Below are positions 1-8,531 of a DNA stretch of 64,000 bases, in pieces; position 1 is the first letter of the stretch, and each line of letters opens with the position of its first letter. Below the pieces are notes generated by a model, which made no database searches, had not been told where the DNA came from, and was given only the letters and a program-made list of their open reading frames with translations. Origin of the DNA: Paracoccaceae bacterium Fryx2 (GTDB lineage Bacteria > Pseudomonadota > Alphaproteobacteria > Rhodobacterales > Rhodobacteraceae); assembly GCA_032334235.1 (NCBI GenBank), contig JAVSGI010000008.1:1-64000 (forward strand), given 5' to 3'. The position numbers and the translations under genes are program-made.

Positions 1-19
1 TGACAAAGCAACAGATCAT

Positions 20-418
20 TCATGCCTTGAAAGGGTTCACAATGCGAAGCTGATCTTCGACAAGCAAGCCGTCATGCATGTCTTCCGAGTAGAGTGTTGT
101 GCACCCTTCTCTGAGCGCCGCGGCAACAATCATTGCATCGTAAACAGAAAATCCATAGCGCTCGCCCAAAGCACGTCCGACGTCATGAGTCTCAACCGTC
201 AGATCGCACACCGTGCATAACTTGCGAATGCCGCCAAGAAACAGCCCGGCTTCCTGCCATGACATCCCCGCTTTGCGGCGACAATTTACCAGCGCCTCAT
301 TGAGCACCTGAACGCTGATGGTACCCCGCTGGCCCAGAAGGCGTTCGGCAGTTTCTGCTTTTGGGCCATCATCGAGCAGATAGAGAATGACATTTGTGTC
401 GAAAAAATCAGCGCTCAT
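20..418 (-). CDS. vapC: PIN-domain toxin of a VapBC-type pair
   Basis: Predicted ribonuclease toxin of about 132 residues, the usual size for a single PIN domain. The N-terminus carries the conserved DTNV motif (first catalytic Asp), and the later stretch YGFSVYDAMIVAAAL carries the Asp typical of the third acidic site. VapC toxins cleave tRNA or rRNA and are silenced by the partner antitoxin. The ATG at 416-418 gives the family-like start MSADFFDTNV; a second in-frame ATG at 425-427 is possible. The gene overlaps the antitoxin stop codon at 408-410, so the two are translationally coupled. The family call is firm, the RNA target is unknown. Confidence 0.85.
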   Translation of the reverse strand: MSADFFDTNVILYLLDDGPKAETAERLLGQRGTISVQVLNEALVNCRRKAGMSWQEAGLFLGGIRKLCTVCDLTVETHDVGRALGERYGFSVYDAMIVAAALREGCTTLYSEDMHDGLLVEDQLRIVNPFKA

Positions 419-635
419 GCGCGGCATCTCTGCTTAGGCGCGCAGCCGCAGGCAGTCGCCCGCGGAACTGGCGCAGAGAAGATAAAACCTCTTCGGGGCG
501 GGGGTGACGTGCAACCACAAGCCCAGCCTCATCGGGATGCAAATCTATGTCATCGCCTTCTTTTAACCCAAGCTTGCGTACAAGATCGGCAGGCAAACGA
601 ACGGCGAGCGAGTTTCCCCATTTTGCGACTTGCAT
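408..635 (-). CDS. vapB: AbrB/MazE-type antitoxin (VapB-like)
   Basis: Short protein of 75 residues with the AbrB/SpoVT swapped-hairpin signature: MQVAKWGNSLAVRLPADLV followed by LGLKEGDDIDL. This DNA-binding fold dimerises on its own promoter, and the C-terminal tail (about residues 45-75) is expected to cover the toxin active site. It precedes the toxin gene and overlaps its start, the standard antitoxin-first order. A perfect inverted repeat lies 24 bases upstream of its start and is the likely autoregulatory site. Confidence 0.88.
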   Translation of the reverse strand: MQVAKWGNSLAVRLPADLVRKLGLKEGDDIDLHPDEAGLVVARHPRPEEVLSSLRQFRGRLPAAARLSRDAAHER

Positions 636-658
636 TCCGGTCTCCCTGTCATGAGTTG

Positions 659-682
659 GATATACATTTATTCGTGTATATC
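659..682 (-). promoter_or_regulatory. Operator-like inverted repeat upstream of vapBC
   Basis: Perfect 8-bp inverted repeat GATATACA / TGTATATC with an 8-base spacer. It is AT-rich against a GC-rich background and sits just upstream of the antitoxin start at 635. AbrB-type antitoxins bind such dyads to repress their own operon; the assignment is inferred from position and symmetry. Confidence 0.7.
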
Positions 683-737
683 AAGCACACCAAAGAAACA
701 AGTCTAACTGCTTACGCGACACGAGGATCAACCACGA

Positions 738-1145
738 ATGTCTCACATCGAAAATTGGGAACGCCACCTCGCAGAAGCGATCGACGCAGCACGGGTACGT
801 CCCTTCGTCTGGAGCCTCCATGACTGCGTAACCTTCGCTTTTGAGACCCGCATGACCCTGGTCGGCGGTGAGGATGTGGCGGCCCTCTGGCGCGGACGCT
901 ACAGCACTGCGCTTGGCGGTGCGCGCGTCATGCGTCGTCTTGGCTGGGGCTCGCTGGAAGACATGGGGCTCGCACTGCTCGGTGCGCCGCGCGAGACGCC
1001 GCTGCTGGCCCAGCGAGGCGACATTGTGCTGGCCGACACAGGCCTTGGTTTTGGAATTTGCGTCGGCGCTACGGCGGCCGGCATGGCACCCGAAGGGCTC
1101 ATGACCGTGCCGCTTACTTCCTGCCGACTTGCCTGGACCATCTGA
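738..1145 (+). CDS. NlpC/P60-like phage tail assembly protein (DUF6950 type)
   Basis: Protein of 135 residues resembling the small NlpC/P60-like proteins encoded just before the tail tip protein in siphophage and gene-transfer-agent-like clusters. Visible features are a His-Asp-Cys triad-like motif (SLHDCVTFAF, about residues 25-34), QRGDIVL near residue 93, and GICVGATAAGMAPEGL, typical of the beta-core of this fold. Members are thought to act as peptidoglycan hydrolases or structural plugs at the tail tip. The tail tip gene starts 29 bases downstream in the same direction. Family assignment is by recognition of motifs and context. Confidence 0.7.
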   Translation: MSHIENWERHLAEAIDAARVRPFVWSLHDCVTFAFETRMTLVGGEDVAALWRGRYSTALGGARVMRRLGWGSLEDMGLALLGAPRETPLLAQRGDIVLADTGLGFGICVGATAAGMAPEGLMTVPLTSCRLAWTI

Positions 1146-1174
1146 AACCACCAACCTGATATTGGACAACCCCC

Positions 1175-1632
1175 ATGCCCTTCATCGTCTCAGCCGTCGT
1201 CGCCGTTGCGGGGGCGATCAGCGGGGTATTGGCAGCAGGCGGCATTGGCGCGGCCCTGATCCGGATCGGCGGCACGCTTCTGTTGTCTTATGCAGCACAG
1301 GCTTTGATGCCAAAGCCGCAGACGACGCTGCAAAACCGCACGGTGACCATCCGCGAACCCGTGGTGCCGCGCGATTTGGTGTACGGCCGCACCCGCAAGG
1401 GCGGGGTTATCGTGTTTCTGAACTCCTCGGGGTCAGACAACGCAGTCCTTGATTTGGTAATAGTGCTGGCCACGCACCGGGTGAACTCCATCGGCGCTGT
1501 TTATTTTGAAGGCGAGGTCGCGCTGAACGCAGCCGGTGCTGCGCAAGGTCGCTGGGCGGGCAAAGTAAGCATTGAGAAGAAGCTGGGCGGTGCCACCCAG
1601 ACTGCCTTCACCGCGCTGAAAGCAGCATTGCC
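1175..1632 (+). pseudogene. Phage tail tip / host specificity protein, 5' fragment
   Basis: Encodes about 152 N-terminal residues: a hydrophobic Ala/Gly-rich leader (residues 1-47) followed by PVVPRDLVYGRTRKGGVIVF, the typical beginning of GpJ-like tail tip proteins (central fibre and host-recognition complex). The frame is interrupted by an IS21 element inserted after base 1632. The 8-base target GCATTGCC (1625-1632) is repeated at 4211-4218. Joining the two sides without one copy gives the continuous peptide KAALPDKWTENN, so the interruption is a clean insertion. Confidence 0.85.
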
Positions 1633-1748
1633 TGCGGATTTCGCGGAGAATGGGCGCTGATTTCGCGCGATCGTGGGCACGCGTTTCGCGCCATTCTGGG
1701 CAGTCATTTCACGGGATCGTGGGCAGGCTGGCCGACGCTTTCATGGAG

Positions 1749-2510
1749 TCAGGCTTGAACGATTTGGTCAAGCTTTTTTGTGACGGCGGAGCGCCTGCGC
1801 AGGCTTTCACCTGAGAGGGTGAGGCGGTGTGCGTTGTGAACGAGGCGGTCGAGGATGGCATCTGCGAGCGTTGGGTCGCCGATGGCTTCGTGCCACTGGT
1901 CAACGGGGAGTTGGCTTGTGACGATGGTGGAAGCGCGGCCGTGGCGGTCTTCGAGGATTTCCAGCAGGTCACGGCGCTCCGGGGCGGTGAGGACGGCGAG
2001 GCCCCAATCGTCAATGATCAGCACATCCATGCGGGCGATGGTTTTGAGGATGCGTTCATGGCGGCCATCGCCACGGGCCAGAGCAAGGGCCTCGAACATG
2101 CGCGGCGCACGTTGATAGAGGACGGGCCGCCCATCCCGGCACGCCTTGTGGCCAAGGGCGCAGGCGATCCAGCTTTTGCCCAAACCGGTCGGCCCGGTTA
2201 TCAGCAGGTTCTCGTGCCGGGCGATCCAGCCGCCATCGGCAAGATGCGCCATGACACTGCGGTCAAGACCACGTGGGCTGCGCAGGTCCAGATCCTCGAC
2301 GCTGGCATCTTGGCGCAGAGCCGCAAACTTGAGCCGGGAGGCCAGTTTCTTGGTGTCGCGCTCTGCAGCCTCGCGGTCGACCAGCAGGCCGAGACGCTCT
2401 TCGAACGAGAGGGCGTCGAAGGCGGTTGACCTGCGTTGTTCTTCGAGCGCCGATGCAATGCCGGTCAGGCCGAGCGCCAACAGTCGGTCGTGGGTGGGAT
2501 GGGTCAGCAT
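1749..2510 (-). CDS. istB: IS21 helper ATPase IstB
   Basis: DnaA/DnaC-like AAA+ ATPase of 253 residues that stimulates and targets the IstA transposase. Walker A is visible as ITGPTGLGKSW (about residue 105) and Walker B as VLIIDDWGL (about residue 163). It begins 12 bases after istA ends, the usual IS21 operon arrangement. The product is identical to that of the copy at 35790-36551. Confidence 0.95.
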   Translation of the reverse strand: MLTHPTHDRLLALGLTGIASALEEQRRSTAFDALSFEERLGLLVDREAAERDTKKLASRLKFAALRQDASVEDLDLRSPRGLDRSVMAHLADGGWIARHENLLITGPTGLGKSWIACALGHKACRDGRPVLYQRAPRMFEALALARGDGRHERILKTIARMDVLIIDDWGLAVLTAPERRDLLEILEDRHGRASTIVTSQLPVDQWHEAIGDPTLADAILDRLVHNAHRLTLSGESLRRRSAVTKKLDQIVQA

Positions 2511-2522
2511 TTTAGTCCTTTC

Positions 2523-4064
2523 TCAATGGTAATAGCTGCCGCCACGAATGTTGGCGTGCTGGAGGGGGGCGACCTCTTCGGAGCCTTCCAGGAAGGCGCG
2601 ATCGAGGCCGGTCTTGAGGATCGAACGAATGGAGGTGACGGTGCGGGCCCGGATGGTCACACCCCGCTGGCAGGCCGCATCAACGCGCTCCGGCCCATAG
2701 GTTTTGACCAAGGCCAGCACACCCAGGCAGGTGCGGAACCCCTGTTCAGGATGGGGGCGGTCAGCCATCACCATCTCGCAAAAGGCGGCGACGGCGGGGC
2801 CGGTCTTGGTTGCCTGCGCCAGCATTCTGGCCGGGGTCCATTCGGCAAAGCGACGATGGGCCGATGGCATATGGTCGGCCACGGTGACATGGCTGCGCCG
2901 CCCCGGGGTGCGCACGTGGCTCGCAACCCTCTGACCACGATGGAATATCTCGACCGTCTGGCCGCTTGTGCGAACATCGACCTCTTGTTTGATCAGCGCG
3001 AAGGGCACGGAATACCATGAGCTGTCGACCTCAACGTGATAGTCGGGTGCCACGCGGGCGCGCTTCCAGCGGGCGAAGACATAAGGTTCGGGCGGTAGGG
3101 GCTGAAGATTGGGCCGATCCAAAGTGGCAAACAGATCGGCGCGGCTGGCGCCATAGCCGCGCATCACGCGCATGTTCAACTCGTCCAGCAGCCGCCGGAT
3201 CGCCACGTTCAACTCGGCCAATGAGAAGAACCGGTGGTTCCGCAGCCGCGCCAGAATCCAGCGTTGTGCCACTTGGACAGCCACTTCCACCTTCGCCTTG
3301 TCCCGGGGTTTGCGCGGCCGGGCGGGCAGAACGGCGGTGCCATAATGCGCCGCCATCTCGGCATAGGTCCGGTTCAGCCCCGGATCAAACCGGTCTGCCT
3401 TGATCACGGCGGACTTCAGATTGTCCGGAACCACCGCCTTTGGCACGCCGCCCAGAAAGGCGAACATCCGGATATGCGCGAGGATCCAATCTTCCAACCC
3501 CTCCGATGCCACCGCCTCGGCATAGGTGTGATTCGATGCCCCCATTGCCGCCACGAACAGCTTCATGGCCCGCGCTTCGCCGGTCGTGGGGTCGATCACG
3601 TCGATGGTGTCGCCGGCAAAGTCAACGAACACCTTCTCGCCGCCCACATGTGTCTGGCGCATCGTCGGGCGCACCCGACCCTTCCAAGCCTCGTAATGCG
3701 TGCAAAACCAAGTATAGGCAAAACCCCCGGGGTGCGCGGCACGGTATTCTTCCCAGAGCAGCATCCGCGTCACCCCAGGGCGGCGCAACTCGCGGTCAAT
3801 CTCCGCCCAGTCGGGCACAAGCCGCTCCGCGTCCGGCACCGTGGGCGGGGCTGGAAACAAAAGAAGTTCAAGGCTGTCGTCATCGATCCCCTCCGGCAAG
3901 GGCCACGTGAGCCCGGCATGACGCGCCCGTTGGGTGTAGCTTCCGACGCTCCCCTTGCTCAGACCGAGGGAAGCGGCAATGGACCGCTCGCTCAGGCCTT
4001 GCCCAAGCTTCAATCGCAAAACATCTCGTATCCGGCGCATGTTCAATCGTCCTGTCGGCATCAA
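2523..4064 (-). CDS. istA: IS21 transposase IstA
   Basis: Transposase of 513 residues, the normal length for IstA. It has an N-terminal helix-turn-helix (GLSERSIAASLGLSKGSVGSY, about residues 19-39) and an integrase-type catalytic core with Asp in VFVDFAGDTIDV, Asp in VVPDNLKSAV and Glu in the KAKVEVAV segment. It has a beta-barrel-like C-terminal part. Together with istB it moves the element with a 4-8 bp target duplication. It appears intact. Confidence 0.95.
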   Translation of the reverse strand: MMPTGRLNMRRIRDVLRLKLGQGLSERSIAASLGLSKGSVGSYTQRARHAGLTWPLPEGIDDDSLELLLFPAPPTVPDAERLVPDWAEIDRELRRPGVTRMLLWEEYRAAHPGGFAYTWFCTHYEAWKGRVRPTMRQTHVGGEKVFVDFAGDTIDVIDPTTGEARAMKLFVAAMGASNHTYAEAVASEGLEDWILAHIRMFAFLGGVPKAVVPDNLKSAVIKADRFDPGLNRTYAEMAAHYGTAVLPARPRKPRDKAKVEVAVQVAQRWILARLRNHRFFSLAELNVAIRRLLDELNMRVMRGYGASRADLFATLDRPNLQPLPPEPYVFARWKRARVAPDYHVEVDSSWYSVPFALIKQEVDVRTSGQTVEIFHRGQRVASHVRTPGRRSHVTVADHMPSAHRRFAEWTPARMLAQATKTGPAVAAFCEMVMADRPHPEQGFRTCLGVLALVKTYGPERVDAACQRGVTIRARTVTSIRSILKTGLDRAFLEGSEEVAPLQHANIRGGSYYH

Positions 4065-4210
4065 GCCACCCCTTCATTCCTGAAGGCGCAACTATCCTCA
4101 ATTTGCCGACCAGACCTGCCCGCGATCCCGCGAAATCAGTGCCCAGCTTCACGCGAAATGACTGCCCATGATCCCGTGAAATCGATGCCCACCATCAAGC
4201 GAAACACGCA

Positions 4211-5255
4211 GCATTGCCCGACAAATGGACCGAGAACAACCGCTTGCGGGGCTGCGCTGCCATCCATCTGCGGCTGACGTATGACCAAGACGCCTACCCG
4301 GGCGGCATTCCAAACATCACGGTGGGTCTGGAGGGCAAGAATGACATCTGGGATCCGCGCACCCAAGCGTCCGTTTATTCCTAAAACCCCGCTCTTTGCT
4401 TGGCCGATTATATGGCAAACACCACCTGGGGCATCGGGGCGCGGGTTGGGCAGCCGGACGGCATTGATGAGATGGCCCTCATTGAGGCGGCCAATATCTG
4501 CGACGAGCCGGTGGCACTCGCAGGGGGTGGGACGGAGCTGCGCTATGCCTGCAACGGGGTCATCACGCTTTCTGAGGTTCCCAAAACCATCATCGAGGGG
4601 TTGCTGACATCCTTTGCCGGGCGTTGCGCTTTCTCGGGCGGGTCTTGGCGCATTCATGCAGGAGCGTGGCGCGCACCGTCCGTGGCGCTGACTGCAGATC
4701 ATGTTCGCGAGGCTGGTCTGACCTTGGCCACGCGCGTGACGATGTCATCAAACTTCAACGGGGTGCGCGGACAGTTCGTTTCCCCAGAGAACGATTGGCA
4801 GCCCGATGACTTTCCGGCCTATGCCAGCGCGGCATATCTGGCGGAGGACGGCGGCGAGCAGAAATGGCGCGACATCTCGCTGCCCTTCACAATCTCGGCT
4901 GCAATGGCGCAGCGGCTGGCCAAGATCGAGCTGGAACGCGCGCGGCGCCAAATGACGGTGCGACTGTCGGGCAAGCTGTCCGCTTGGGCGGCCACAGTCG
5001 GTGATGTGGTGACACTGTCCTACGCCCGTTGGGGCTTTGCTGCCAAACCGTTTGAGGTGCAGGGCGTCAGCCTTGATCTTGCGGCCTCGGGTAATGCGGC
5101 ACTGCTGCTGCCAGAACTGGTTCTGCGCGAAACCTCGCCGCTGGTGTACGACTGGTCTGCAAGCGAGGCACAGATATATGCGGCCGCCCCGCGCACGGCG
5201 TTGCCGAATGCTTTTGATATTCCAGCGCCGGGGCCGCCCACGGTTACAGAGGATC
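4211..5255 (+). pseudogene. Phage tail tip protein, middle fragment with nonsense codon
   Basis: Continues the protein begun at 1175. After the IS21 copy the frame reads LPDKWTENNRLRG and AIHLRLTYDQDAYPGGIPNI, a conserved tail tip segment. An in-frame TAA at 4381-4383 lies inside the normally conserved SVYSxNPALCLADYM stretch, then the frame stays open from 4384 to 5255 (TTWGIGARVG ... VTEDLR). The gene is therefore doubly broken. Its 3' end is also missing because another IS21 element replaces everything after 5255. GpJ-like proteins are usually around 1000 residues or more; roughly 500 codons remain. Confidence 0.85.
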
Positions 5256-5372
5256 TGAGAACGGCAGTGCAAAAGTGAGCCACGGAAGTGGCGTGATAAT
5301 CTCGCTGCGGGCAACGTAAAATGTTGCCACTTTGGCCCTTACTGGTTTCAGGGAGGGTGGGAGATTTTAGTT

Positions 5373-6863
5373 GTGGATTTATATTTGAAGGTCCGCCTCG
5401 CGCGTCGGGGCGGTATGAGCGAACGGATGGCAGCGGGCCATTTCGGGATATCGCGTGCAAGCGTGAAGAAGATGATGATATTTTCGGTACCGCCCGGTTA
5501 TCAGCGAACGGCGCGGATCAAACGGCCGAAGTTGGACGGCTTCACCGGCTTCATTGATCAATGGCTGCAGGACGATCTCAGCCGGAACCGGAAGCAGCGC
5601 CACACCGCCAAGCGCGTTTTTGAACGGTTGCGCGACGAACATGGATTTCGGGGCGGCTATTCGACGGTCAAGAACTATGTCCGGGAACATATGCGCCGCA
5701 GTCGGGAGATGTTTGTGCCGCTGGCGCATTCCCCCGGCCACGCCCAAGCTGATTTTGGCGAAGCAATGGTTGTGATCGGCGGTGTTGAGCAGAAGGCGTA
5801 TTTCTTCGCACTTGATCTCCCCCACAGTGACGCCTGCTTTGTGCGTGCATATCCTGCGGCGGTGTCTGAAGCTTGGGTTGACGGTCACGTCCATGCTTTT
5901 GCGTTCTTCGGTAGGGTTCCGCAGTCGGTTGTTTATGACAATGACCGATGCCTTGTTGCGAAGATCCTGCCGGACGGTTCGCGCAAGCGGACCAAGCTGT
6001 TTAGCGGGTTCCTGTCGCATTACTTCATTCAGGATCGGTATGGTCGTCCCGGAAAAGGCAACGATAAAGGCGCCGTTGAGGGGCTGGTCGGGTATGCCCG
6101 CCGCAACTTCATGGTGCCCATCCCACATTTTGCGACTTGGGAAGCCTTCAACCTTTGGCTTGAAGAGCAATGCCGCAAGCGTCAGGCGGATGTCTTGCGC
6201 GGTCACAGCGAGAGCATTGGGCAACGTCTGGCCCGTGACCTTGATGCCATGATGGATCTGCCAGCGTGCCCGTTTGACGCCTGCGATCAGGCCACCGGCC
6301 AGGTGAACTCGCAATCCTTAGTGCGCTACAAAACCAACGATTACTCGGTTCCTGTCGCTTACGGGCACCGTGATGTCTGGGTGCGCGGCTATGTCAATCA
6401 GGTTGTCATTGGCTGTGCTGGCAATGTGATCGCCCGCCACCCCAGATGCTGGGACCGGGAGGATATGGTCTTTGACCCAGTTCACTACTTGCCTCTTCTA
6501 GAGCACAAGATTGGTGCTCTAGATCAGGCGGCCCCTTTGGCTAAATGGGATCTGCCAGAGGAATTTGCGACCCTGCGCCGCCTGATGGAGGCGCGGATGA
6601 TCAAGGCTGGCCGGCGTGAGTATGTGCAGGTCTTGCGGCTCTTGGAAACGTTCGAGATGACAGATCTGCAGGTCGCCGTTAAGAATGCGCTGCGTCTCGG
6701 CGCGATTGGCTTTGATGCTGTCAAACACCTCGTGTTGTGCCAGATCGAGAAGCGGCCGCCCAAATTGGATCTGGATGTCTATCCTTATCTGCCAAAGGCT
6801 AATGTGGGCACGACGTCAGCGGCCAGCTACATGTCCCTGATGCAGCGGGGCAAGGCTGCATGA
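5373..6863 (+). CDS. istA: IS21-family transposase IstA
   Basis: Protein of 496 residues with GTG start; a strong purine-rich ribosome site (GGGAGGGTGGGAG, 5350-5362) precedes it. The catalytic core is visible as QADFGEAMVVI (first Asp), VYDNDRC (second Asp) and GNDKGAVEGLVG (Glu). It differs clearly from the IstA at 2523-4064. It overlaps the following istB by four bases (ATGA). Confidence 0.92.
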   Translation: MDLYLKVRLARRGGMSERMAAGHFGISRASVKKMMIFSVPPGYQRTARIKRPKLDGFTGFIDQWLQDDLSRNRKQRHTAKRVFERLRDEHGFRGGYSTVKNYVREHMRRSREMFVPLAHSPGHAQADFGEAMVVIGGVEQKAYFFALDLPHSDACFVRAYPAAVSEAWVDGHVHAFAFFGRVPQSVVYDNDRCLVAKILPDGSRKRTKLFSGFLSHYFIQDRYGRPGKGNDKGAVEGLVGYARRNFMVPIPHFATWEAFNLWLEEQCRKRQADVLRGHSESIGQRLARDLDAMMDLPACPFDACDQATGQVNSQSLVRYKTNDYSVPVAYGHRDVWVRGYVNQVVIGCAGNVIARHPRCWDREDMVFDPVHYLPLLEHKIGALDQAAPLAKWDLPEEFATLRRLMEARMIKAGRREYVQVLRLLETFEMTDLQVAVKNALRLGAIGFDAVKHLVLCQIEKRPPKLDLDVYPYLPKANVGTTSAASYMSLMQRGKAA

Positions 6864-7624
6864 CACAAGCCCCTCAAATCTTACTGGATCACCGGCTCAA
6901 ATCACTACGGCTGCCAACGGTGCTTCGAGAATATGGCAAACTGGCCCGCCAGTGCGCCACAGAGGGGCAGGATCATGTCCAGTTCCTCGCCCGCTTGGTT
7001 GAATTGGAAATGATCGACCGTGAGCGGCGGATGATCGAACGGCGCATCAAGGCTGCCAAGTTCCCGGCCGTCAAAAGCCTAGACAGCTTCGACTTCAAGG
7101 CGATCCCGGCCTTGAACAAGATGCAGGTCTTGGAGTTGGCGCGTTGCGAATGGATTGACCGGCGCGAGAATGTCATCGCACTCGGCCCTTCAGGCACCGG
7201 CAAAACCCACATTGCTCTCGGCCTCGGGTTGTCGGCATGCCAGAAAGGCCTGTCTGTCGGTTTTGTCACCGCCGCAGCGCTTGTTCATGAACTGATGGAG
7301 GCCAGAGACGAACGCAGGCTCCTGCGGCTTCAAAAACAGATGGTTGGTTACAAGCTGCTGATCATTGACGAGCTGGGCTTTGTTCCGCTGAGCAAAACAG
7401 GGGCCGAGCTTCTGTTTGAGTTGATCTCCCAACGCTACGAGCGCGGCTCCACGCTGATCACAAGCAACCTGCCATTCGACGAATGGACCGAAACCTTTGG
7501 GTCAGAACGCCTGACCGGCGCACTACTCGACCGACTGACCCACCACGTCAACATCCTGGAGATGAATGGCGAAAGCTACCGCCTTGGACAAAGTAAGGCG
7601 CGTCAGGCAACGCCCAAAACCTGA
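6860..7624 (+). CDS. istB: IS21-family helper ATPase IstB
   Basis: AAA+ protein of 254 residues with Walker A GPSGTGKTHIALG (about residues 112-124) and Walker B LLIIDELGFVPL (about residue 164). Partner of the overlapping istA. About 170 bases of subterminal repeat DNA follow before the element's right end. Confidence 0.93.
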   Translation: MTQAPQILLDHRLKSLRLPTVLREYGKLARQCATEGQDHVQFLARLVELEMIDRERRMIERRIKAAKFPAVKSLDSFDFKAIPALNKMQVLELARCEWIDRRENVIALGPSGTGKTHIALGLGLSACQKGLSVGFVTAAALVHELMEARDERRLLRLQKQMVGYKLLIIDELGFVPLSKTGAELLFELISQRYERGSTLITSNLPFDEWTETFGSERLTGALLDRLTHHVNILEMNGESYRLGQSKARQATPKT

Positions 7625-7796
7625 ATCACAATCAGCACAGATTGGCCCTGACGGGCCAAAGCATCCGGGCAACCGCCAGCTATATGACAAGCGCAGCCGC
7701 CCGGATGCTGGCGCTCGTCTATACGCTGATTATCCCAACCCCAAAGTGGCAACATTTTGCGCTGCCCTTTGGCTCACTTTTACTCTGCCGTTGACA

Positions 7797-7988
7797 CCCG
7801 CTGTGGTAGGCGCCTGTTGCTTCATAAACAACGCGTATCACAGCCGTCTGTGCGCAGAACTTGGCAAGTGCCCTAAATCCTGCGGGGCAATTGCTAAACG
7901 ACATAATCTTCCCGTCGCTCAGCCGGTGAATGTCTAAAGTTGCTTTGGAAATGTCTATACCAATGGTATCATCCGTCATCTTCGTCAT
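7797..7988 (-). pseudogene. IS110-family transposase, N-terminal remnant
   Basis: Encodes about 63 residues beginning MTKMTDDTIGIDISKATLDI, the RuvC-like DEDD start of IS110 transposases, up to VYEATGAYH. The rest is cut away at the right end of the IS21 element, so only about a sixth of the gene remains. The upstream part of this IS110 (7989 to about 8115) is retained and includes an imperfect inverted repeat, GGTGGTGGTTGATC near 8048 and GATCCAACCACCACC near 8100. Confidence 0.85.
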
Positions 7989-8115
7989 ATCCTATGCTTG
8001 TCCTAGAGGGCTTTGCGCCGCTCTGTATCCGTTCAGGCCTTTGGCGAAGGTGGTGGTTGATCTTACTCTCGAACGGTCCTCAAAGACCAAGCGTCTTACG
8101 ATCCAACCACCACCA

Positions 8116-8149
8116 CCACAGATCAGCATTCTAGAATGCTGATCTGTGG
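8116..8149. repeat. 34-bp perfect palindrome
   Basis: The sequence from CCACAGATCAGCATTC to its exact complement, centred on TCTAGA, reads identically on both strands over 34 bases with no spacer. It lies at the outer edge of the IS110 remnant and overlaps the first readable codon (GTG at 8146) of the small phage gene. Perfect palindromes of this size usually mark an IS target, a junction of two ends, or a strong hairpin. Confidence 0.85.
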
Positions 8150-8353
8150 CTCTTGTTTCGCACAAAAGCTGGGATCTTCATAAGACAAGCATCCACGCAG
8201 GCAAGGTGCCGATCACCAGGACCGGCGACTGGAGCGACGTCACCGTTGTGGATGCCGACGGCAACCGCATCCCCTGGACCGAGGTCTCGCACATCAACGA
8301 TGACGAAATGCGCGACCTGATGCGAGATGTTGTTAACCGCCTCTACACGTTTC
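8146..8353 (+). pseudogene. Small phage-associated protein, 5' part (split by IS21)
   Basis: Codes for KVPITRTGDWSDVTVV, then ...INDDEMRDLMRDVVNRLYTF. An IS21 element is inserted after base 8353 with the 5-bp duplication GTTTC (8349-8353 and 10943-10947). Joining gives NRLYTFHLCADEPGL and a protein of about 109 residues ending at 11069. I do not recognise a named domain. The conserved-looking acidic helix NDDEMRDLMRDVV and the prophage setting suggest a minor phage protein. The true N-terminus may be lost at the IS110 junction, because no good start with a ribosome site is present. Confidence 0.65.
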
Positions 8354-8531
8354 TGATGAGCGACAACCATCTTGGCCGGTGCCGACAACCACCTTGGCCG
8401 GTGGGGCTGGACGGAAGACGGGCATGCCCGTCTGGAGGGCAGCCCCACCGGCCTGATTGATTTTGGGAATAGGTGCAGGTCGCTGCGGGTTGGTAAACTG
8501 GGGTCTTCTGCCTTCAAACGGAGGACCTGGA

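Larger units (their letters stand above)
1633..4210 (-). mobile_element. IS21-family element, copy 1 (2578 bp)
   Basis: Complete element with ends of the TG...CA type (TGCGGATTTC ... AAACACGCA), flanked by the 8-bp target duplication GCATTGCC at 1625-1632 and 4211-4218. Both ends hold multiple short repeats containing GGGCAGTCATTTC, as usual for IS21 transposase binding sites. It carries istA and istB on the minus strand. A second copy of exactly the same length lies inverted at 34090-36667. Comparing them I noticed a single base difference in istA (near 3627), so they moved recently. Confidence 0.92.
5256..7796 (+). mobile_element. IS21-family element of a second type (about 2541 bp)
   Basis: Ends are imperfect inverted repeats: TGAGAACGGCAG with AAAGTGAGCCA on the left, and the complement of TGTCAACGGCAG with AAAGTGAGCCA on the right. 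A further inner repeat (AAAATGTTGCCACTTTGG) occurs near both ends. It carries istA and istB on the plus strand. The left flank is the tail tip gene, the right flank an IS110 transposase fragment, and no target duplication is visible. The outer limits are therefore accurate only to a few bases, and a deletion or recombination at the element is likely. Confidence 0.8.

Noticed and set aside
1827-2429. Long frames antisense to istA and istB in both IS21 copies
   Set aside because: High GC produces open antisense frames; the istA/istB strand has all motifs and spacing.
4381-4383. TAA in the tail tip gene as recoding or programmed readthrough
   Set aside because: No recoding signal is seen and the gene is broken elsewhere, so simple decay is more likely.
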